Of a stretch of 64,000 nt of DNA, positions 59,756 through 64,000 are shown in pieces. Within the stretch, counting starts at the first letter, position 1, and each line of letters starts with the position of its first letter. The notes beneath the pieces are model-generated. The model had not been told where the DNA came from. It ran no database searches and saw nothing but the letters and a program-made list of their open reading frames with translations. This stretch comes from Tretioscincus oriximinensis (taxonomy: Eukaryota > Chordata > Lepidosauria > Squamata > Gymnophthalmidae): contig JAJVDF010000212.1 of assembly GCA_022410635.1 (NCBI GenBank), forward strand, positions 1,375,450 through 1,439,449, read 5' to 3'. Both the position numbers and the translations under genes were made by a program.

Positions 59756-61015
59756 CCTTTTTTCTAAAGGGACAACTTAAAAAGGCCATNTCTGATCACA
59801 CCTGGTATGAAAAAATGGAAGATACTGAAAGGTTGTAATTATCAGATAATTCTGAGGACAATAGAAACATTTAAAAATGGCTATATCGGATTATGTGTGG
59901 GTCGTTGTTAATAATTAACATTTGACTTATCTTGCAGAAGAGAATCTGAAATGCATTGTAGATTAATATGCATAGTGAAAGTGAAAACACAAGTGGAACA
60001 TTGATTGCCCCCATAGTTGGCGTAGGATAATTCAGAGAAGAAATGGGAATGCATGTTTAGGTGATTCCTCAGAGCAGCATGGAAACTGATTGAGTATGAG
60101 ACACAATCCAAGTTGTGTTCCCTGCCAGGAATCACAAACTTCAGCACTATTGCCTATAATATAATGCAGGACTTGCGTAATAGAACAAATTCCACTGTGT
60201 TCACTGGAAAGCCATCAGTTAATTTGGATTTCTGCACACAGCAGAGTGCCAGCAGCCTAACTATCCTTTATATAATACTAGGGTATGAAAAAAGGCTTGA
60301 ATGTTTTGATTGCTGACAGAATATCCATACTATTCATTATGCTTAAATTTGCATGGCATTACACAAGTCTTATGTGCAAAGATGTTAAACAAACAGTTCA
60401 GGTGAAAAGCCTCCTTCCTATTCTTATTGAAGAAAATTTTGAAAATGGAATTGAAAAGCAATTCAAATGAAAGTTGTTTCATGCGTGTCAGAAAGCTACA
60501 TGAAAGTGGAAAGAGGAAAGCCCAAAGCTGAAAGCAATCTGTGCAAAGTAAAAGGGTCTGGTAGAAGTATTTTAGAAGGTTGACATTGTTTGTGCGGATC
60601 TGTATAAAATTGCTTCCAAATGCTTTTCGTAATTTCCTGGTAGCTCTTTTGTACTGTCCATCACCATTGTCTTGAATGACAAATCCTAAGTCTCCCATTG
60701 AAGCTGAAATTATAAAGAATGGATGCAGACATGTCTGTAAAATCTTGTCTGCATCAGAGGATGGAAGGAGATTGGGAACAGCAAAAATGATTGAAGGGGA
60801 TTAAACTCTTCACCTGTCTGCAGTGAGAATACTCACACACTTCTCTGTTCTCCAAAATGAAACATGCTACAAAAAAACCTATATTTCATTGTCGTTGAAT
60901 GCAGCAACATAAAGCCAAATGGGGATTGTACAAATGTTTTGTCAGTACAATCCTTTTGTTTTAAAATCTGGATCTCCCACACTGTGCTTTATATAAACAG
61001 TTTGAGAGAAATGAG
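59756..61015. other. Unassigned, with one weak minus-strand exon candidate
   Basis: Apart from the acceptor and frame at 60704 and below, nothing is recognised. Confidence 0.4.
60563..60703 (-). CDS. Possible minus-strand exon, unidentified (weak)
   Basis: On the minus strand a good acceptor (attctttataatttcag) ends at 60704. It is followed by an open frame with a protein-like, basic composition: SMGDLGFVIQDNGDG, then KRATRKLRKAFGSN. The frame continues to a stop near 60330, but after about 45 codons the composition becomes Phe/Cys-rich and random-looking. No strong donor is seen, so the 3' limit given is arbitrary. It could be a first or internal exon of a neighbouring gene transcribed leftwards, or chance. 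I do not recognise the peptide. Confidence 0.2.
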
Positions 61016-61163
61016 GGTTACCAGAAAAAAGGAAATCAGCATTGCTGAATATTTAATGAATGACNTAAACTGGAAATTTCAGCAGCAGCTGCAGCTCAAA
61101 TTTCATATTTGACACTAATTCATTAAAGACGCAGCACTGCTGATTTCCTTTTTTCTGGTAACC
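61016..61163. repeat. Inverted-repeat element with perfect 26-bp ends
   Basis: GGTTACCAGAAAAAAGGAAA then TCAGCA (61016-61041) is exactly complementary to 61138-61163. Inner arms (TTTAATGAATGAC and the inverse of AATTCATTAAAG) extend the pairing imperfectly. Total 148 bp. It is a likely MITE; no clear target duplication and the superfamily is not identified. Confidence 0.6.
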
Positions 61164-61385
61164 TTTTCTAGTAAACTGTAATTTGAATTTGAAGACACCA
61201 CAAATATTAATTCCAGAATTGATTTAGATTGCAGTTTACTGTACCTGTACATAGATTTAAATCACTATCAGGAATTATTTTTCTGAGAAATCATTCTTAC
61301 AATTGTATATTTATTTATAATTTATTAGTTTGTTTTCTTACTTTTATATTCTGTTGTATATCCAAATGTCCCAGAGTGGATCACA

Positions 61386-61391
61386 ATAAAA
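61386..61391 (+). terminator. Candidate polyadenylation signal AATAAA
   Basis: AATAAA in the context cacaataaaattg, followed within 40 bases by GT-rich sequence (caaagtgtgatttgcatgtc). It is the first well-formed plus-strand signal outside repeats that I noticed after the gene's stop codon. Use by that gene is inference. Confidence 0.25.
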
Positions 61392-62015
61392 TTGTAATAT
61401 CAAAGTGTGATTTGCATGTCCTTTGAAAGTATGGCTAACTGATAATGCTAGCCTTGAGCCAAAGAAGGTTACTAATAATTTGTATGAACTATGGTATCTC
61501 TAGAAAAATATGGATTCTGACAATACAGCAGAGGACCACAGCTTCCTCACTCAAATGACCAGTGCTATAAAATTATTTCAAAGTGTACTCTCCTCTGTTA
61601 AAAAATTAGTCTCCTTGTACCTATGATTTCGGTTGGCCTGACTTATCAGTTGCCATCACCATCTCCTGCCTTCTTCTATCCACACAGCAACCTTTGGGCA
61701 TCCTTTTGTTCCACACTTTACATAGATCTGCTCATAGACAACAAGCTGTCTCTCTCCTTGACCATTGGAAGAAGTCACTTTGTCATAAATCATGTGGCTG
61801 NTCCCATTTTAGAATTCAAAATAATAACTACTCCATCCCACCAACCTCATAGTGAAAGTTGGGAATATAATGGATAATGGATTTGGCTGCTGTGGTAGCT
61901 GAAAGATTTGCAAGCTTTATCAATGAAACTATTTCTACTTAAGAAATGCTGACAGTGGGGAATGATCAGAACCATTAAAAACATCTGCCTGGTTCTGCTT
62001 ATGGTAATACATCAT

Positions 62016-63795
62016 AAGAACATAAGAACATAAGAAGAGCCAAACTGGATCAGGCCACAGCCCATCTAGTCCAGCATTCTGTCTCACCCAGAGGCCCACC
62101 AGATGCACCTGGGCAGTCCGAACAGAGCTACCACTACCTCTACAGGAAATAAATTCCACAGGCCAATGACCCTCTGGGTGAAAAAATACTTTCCTTTGTC
62201 TGTTCTCACTTTTCTACCCATCAGTTTTAAAGAGTGCCCTTTGGTCCTTNTGTTGTGTAATAGGGAAAACATTTTTTCTCTATTCACCGTGTCCATCCCA
62301 TGCATGATTTTGTACACTTCAATCAGATCACCTCTCAAACTTCGCCTTTCNAAGCTGAAGAGGCCCAGACATTGCAGCCTGACTTCATAAGGGAGGTGCT
62401 CCAGAACCTTGATCATTTTTGTTGTTCTTTTCTGCACCTTCTCTAGTTCCACAATATCCCTCTTGAGATGTGGTGACCAGAATGAAACACAGTATTCCAA
62501 ATGTGGCCTCACCACAGATTTATAAAGAGACAAAACAACATTTGCTGACTTGTTTTCGATTCCTTTCCTAATTATCCCCAACTGGGTTGACACCAACACT
62601 CCAAGATCCTTTTCTTGCTTGGTTACAGAAAGCTTGGTTCCCATCAGGTGGTAGGGGTAGTTGGGGTTCTTTGCCCCAATATGCATGACCTTGCACTTGC
62701 TTAAATTGAAGTGCATTTGCCACTTTGATGTCCACTCACCCAATTTCAGTAGTTCACAAGTGGAGTGTTTTCAGTTTTCACTACCCTGAAAGGTCCCAGT
62801 ACAGACCTCTGGGGTACGCCACTTCTTACCTCTTTCCACTCAGAGAACTGTCCATTTATTGCTACCCTCTTTTTTCTATCTTTTAGCCAGTTTCCAATCC
62901 AGGACAAAGTCTATACTCTTATACCATGAGTGTGGAGCTTTTTTAGAAGCCTTTGATGAGGGACTTTATCAGAAGCCTTCTGAAAATCTAGATAGACAAT
63001 ATCAACTGGATCCCCTTTATCTACATGTTTGTTAACACTCTCAAAGAATTCTAGCATGTTAGTAAGGCATGGTTTACCTTTGCAGAAGCCATGCTGAGTT
63101 CATTCAGCAATGCGTGCTTCTCCATATGTTTAGTAATTTTGTCCTTAATTATGGTTTCAAACACTTTACCTGGAACTGATGTTAAATTGATGGGTCTATA
63201 ATTTCCAGGATCCTTTTTTGATGATTGGTGTTACGTTAGCTACCTTCCAATCTACTGGTACTATGCCTGATTAAGGCAAGATTAAATATTTTGGTTAGAA
63301 GTTCAGCAATTTCACATTTGAGTTCTTTAAGAATTCTTGGGTGAATGCCATCTGGCCCTGGGGATTTATTAATGTTCAGCTTATTAAGGCTAGCAAGGAC
63401 CTCCTCCCTTGTTATCTCTATCCAGTTTAATTCCTCTGGTGTTCTTTCTGAGAAGACTAAATCTGTTGCGGGTAAATACCCTCTGTCTTCTTCAGTGAAA
63501 ATTGAAGCCAAAAAAGCATTTAACCTATCTGCAATCTCCACATCCTCCTTGATTATGCCCTTTTGTCCATTGTTATCTAGAGGTCCAACTGCTTTCCTGT
63601 ATTCTTATTTCTGATGTATTTGAAAAAGCCCTTATTATTTCTTTTAATGTTCTTTGCAATATGCTCCTCAAGTTTTTTCTTCACATCCCTGACTACCACC
63701 TTGCATTAGGTTTGCCACAGTTTGTGCTTCCTTCTGTTCTCCTCACTAGGATAAGCCTTCCACTTTTTAAATGAGTTTCTCTTCATTCTAATGAC
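62016..63795 (-). mobile_element. CR1/L3-clade LINE, longest copy, with deletions
   Basis: On the minus strand, from right to left: an RT N-terminal part (IADRLNAFLASIFTEED, then NINKSPGPDGIHPRILKEL), a middle part (VDIVYLDFQKA, LSWIGNWLKDRKKRVAINGQ, GVPQRSVLGP), and the C-terminal 219-codon frame at 62084-62743. After SVLGP the sequence jumps, so the region that should carry the catalytic FADD box is deleted; about 20 further codons are missing after LGVLV. The 3' UTR is also shortened. The tail AAGAACATAAGAAGAGCC is intact. It is inactive as it stands. Confidence 0.85.
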
Positions 63796-64000
63796 TTAAG
63801 AAGAGCCATACTGGATCAGGCCACAGCCCATCGAGTCCAGCATTCTGTGTCACACAAAGGCCCACCAGATGCACCTGGGCAGTCCGAACAGAGGAAAGCA
63901 AAATATGCTGCTCCTGTTCGTGACTCCCTGCAAATGGTATTTCAAAAGTCCTGCCTGTTGCTCCATCCCGGAGGCTACATCCAGACAACTATCTTAGTAT
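63796..64000 (-). mobile_element. CR1/L3-clade LINE 3' end, running off the window
   Basis: Begins with TAAGAAGAGCCATACTGGAT and matches the 3' UTR of the copies at 15044 and 23495. It abuts the 5' side of the copy at 62016-63795 in the same orientation. The body continues past 64000. Confidence 0.82.

Noticed and set aside
1..64000. CRISPR arrays, bacterial operons, phage or plasmid features
   Set aside because: No regularly spaced repeats, ribosome-binding sites or dense gene packing; the sequence is clearly vertebrate nuclear DNA.

Overview
This is a vertebrate nuclear window, about 60% or more A+T, with isolated single N positions. The repeat mix is CR1/L3-clade, L2-clade and L1 LINEs, MIR-like CORE-SINEs, a second tRNA-headed SINE family, hAT, Tc1 and Tigger MITEs, a Helitron, and copies carrying Penelope/hammerhead-like cores. 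That mix points to a squamate reptile, possibly a gecko. The species call is inference; nothing bacterial or organellar is present.

Genes are sparse. The only coding sequence I support with confidence is the 3' end of one plus-strand gene. It has an internal exon at 55782-56012 and a terminal coding exon at 58223-58487, in matching splice phase and with good splice signals. The encoded protein end is acidic and serine-rich, then charged and helical or coiled-coil-like. I do not recognise the gene. A weaker exon-like stretch lies on the minus strand at about 60700.

Layout: 1-13 kb is mostly unassigned AT-rich sequence with two Penelope/hammerhead-like repeats and two copies of a palindromic MITE. 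13-20 kb holds a Tc1 MITE, a palindromic hAT MITE, a CR1 3' end and a GC-rich LTR-like block. 20-30 kb holds CR1, L1, hAT MITE and L2 copies. 30.2-30.9 kb is a Helitron with textbook ends filled by a purine-rich minisatellite. 32-34 kb has microsatellites and L2 tails. 37-43 kb has an inverted CR1 pair, two hAT MITEs (one with a perfect 8-bp target duplication) and two SINE families. 44.9-47.2 kb carries a diverged direct duplication of about 340 bp. 47.7-48.7 kb has a Tigger-like element with internal tandem repeats and a long hAT MITE. 49-55 kb has further SINEs and hammerhead-like repeats. 55.7-58.5 kb is the gene end, whose intron holds a MITE and an L2 reverse-transcriptase remnant. 58.7-64 kb has an L1 tail and a long CR1 copy into which, or next to which, another CR1 tail has inserted.

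The most interesting material is the family at 213, 4083, 45249, 51867 and 54026. Four copies are flanked by 11-13 bp direct repeats, three have inverted arms, and most contain a decayed hammerhead-ribozyme-like core. Next are the Helitron, the SINE/L2 shared tail and the 44.9/46.8 kb duplication.
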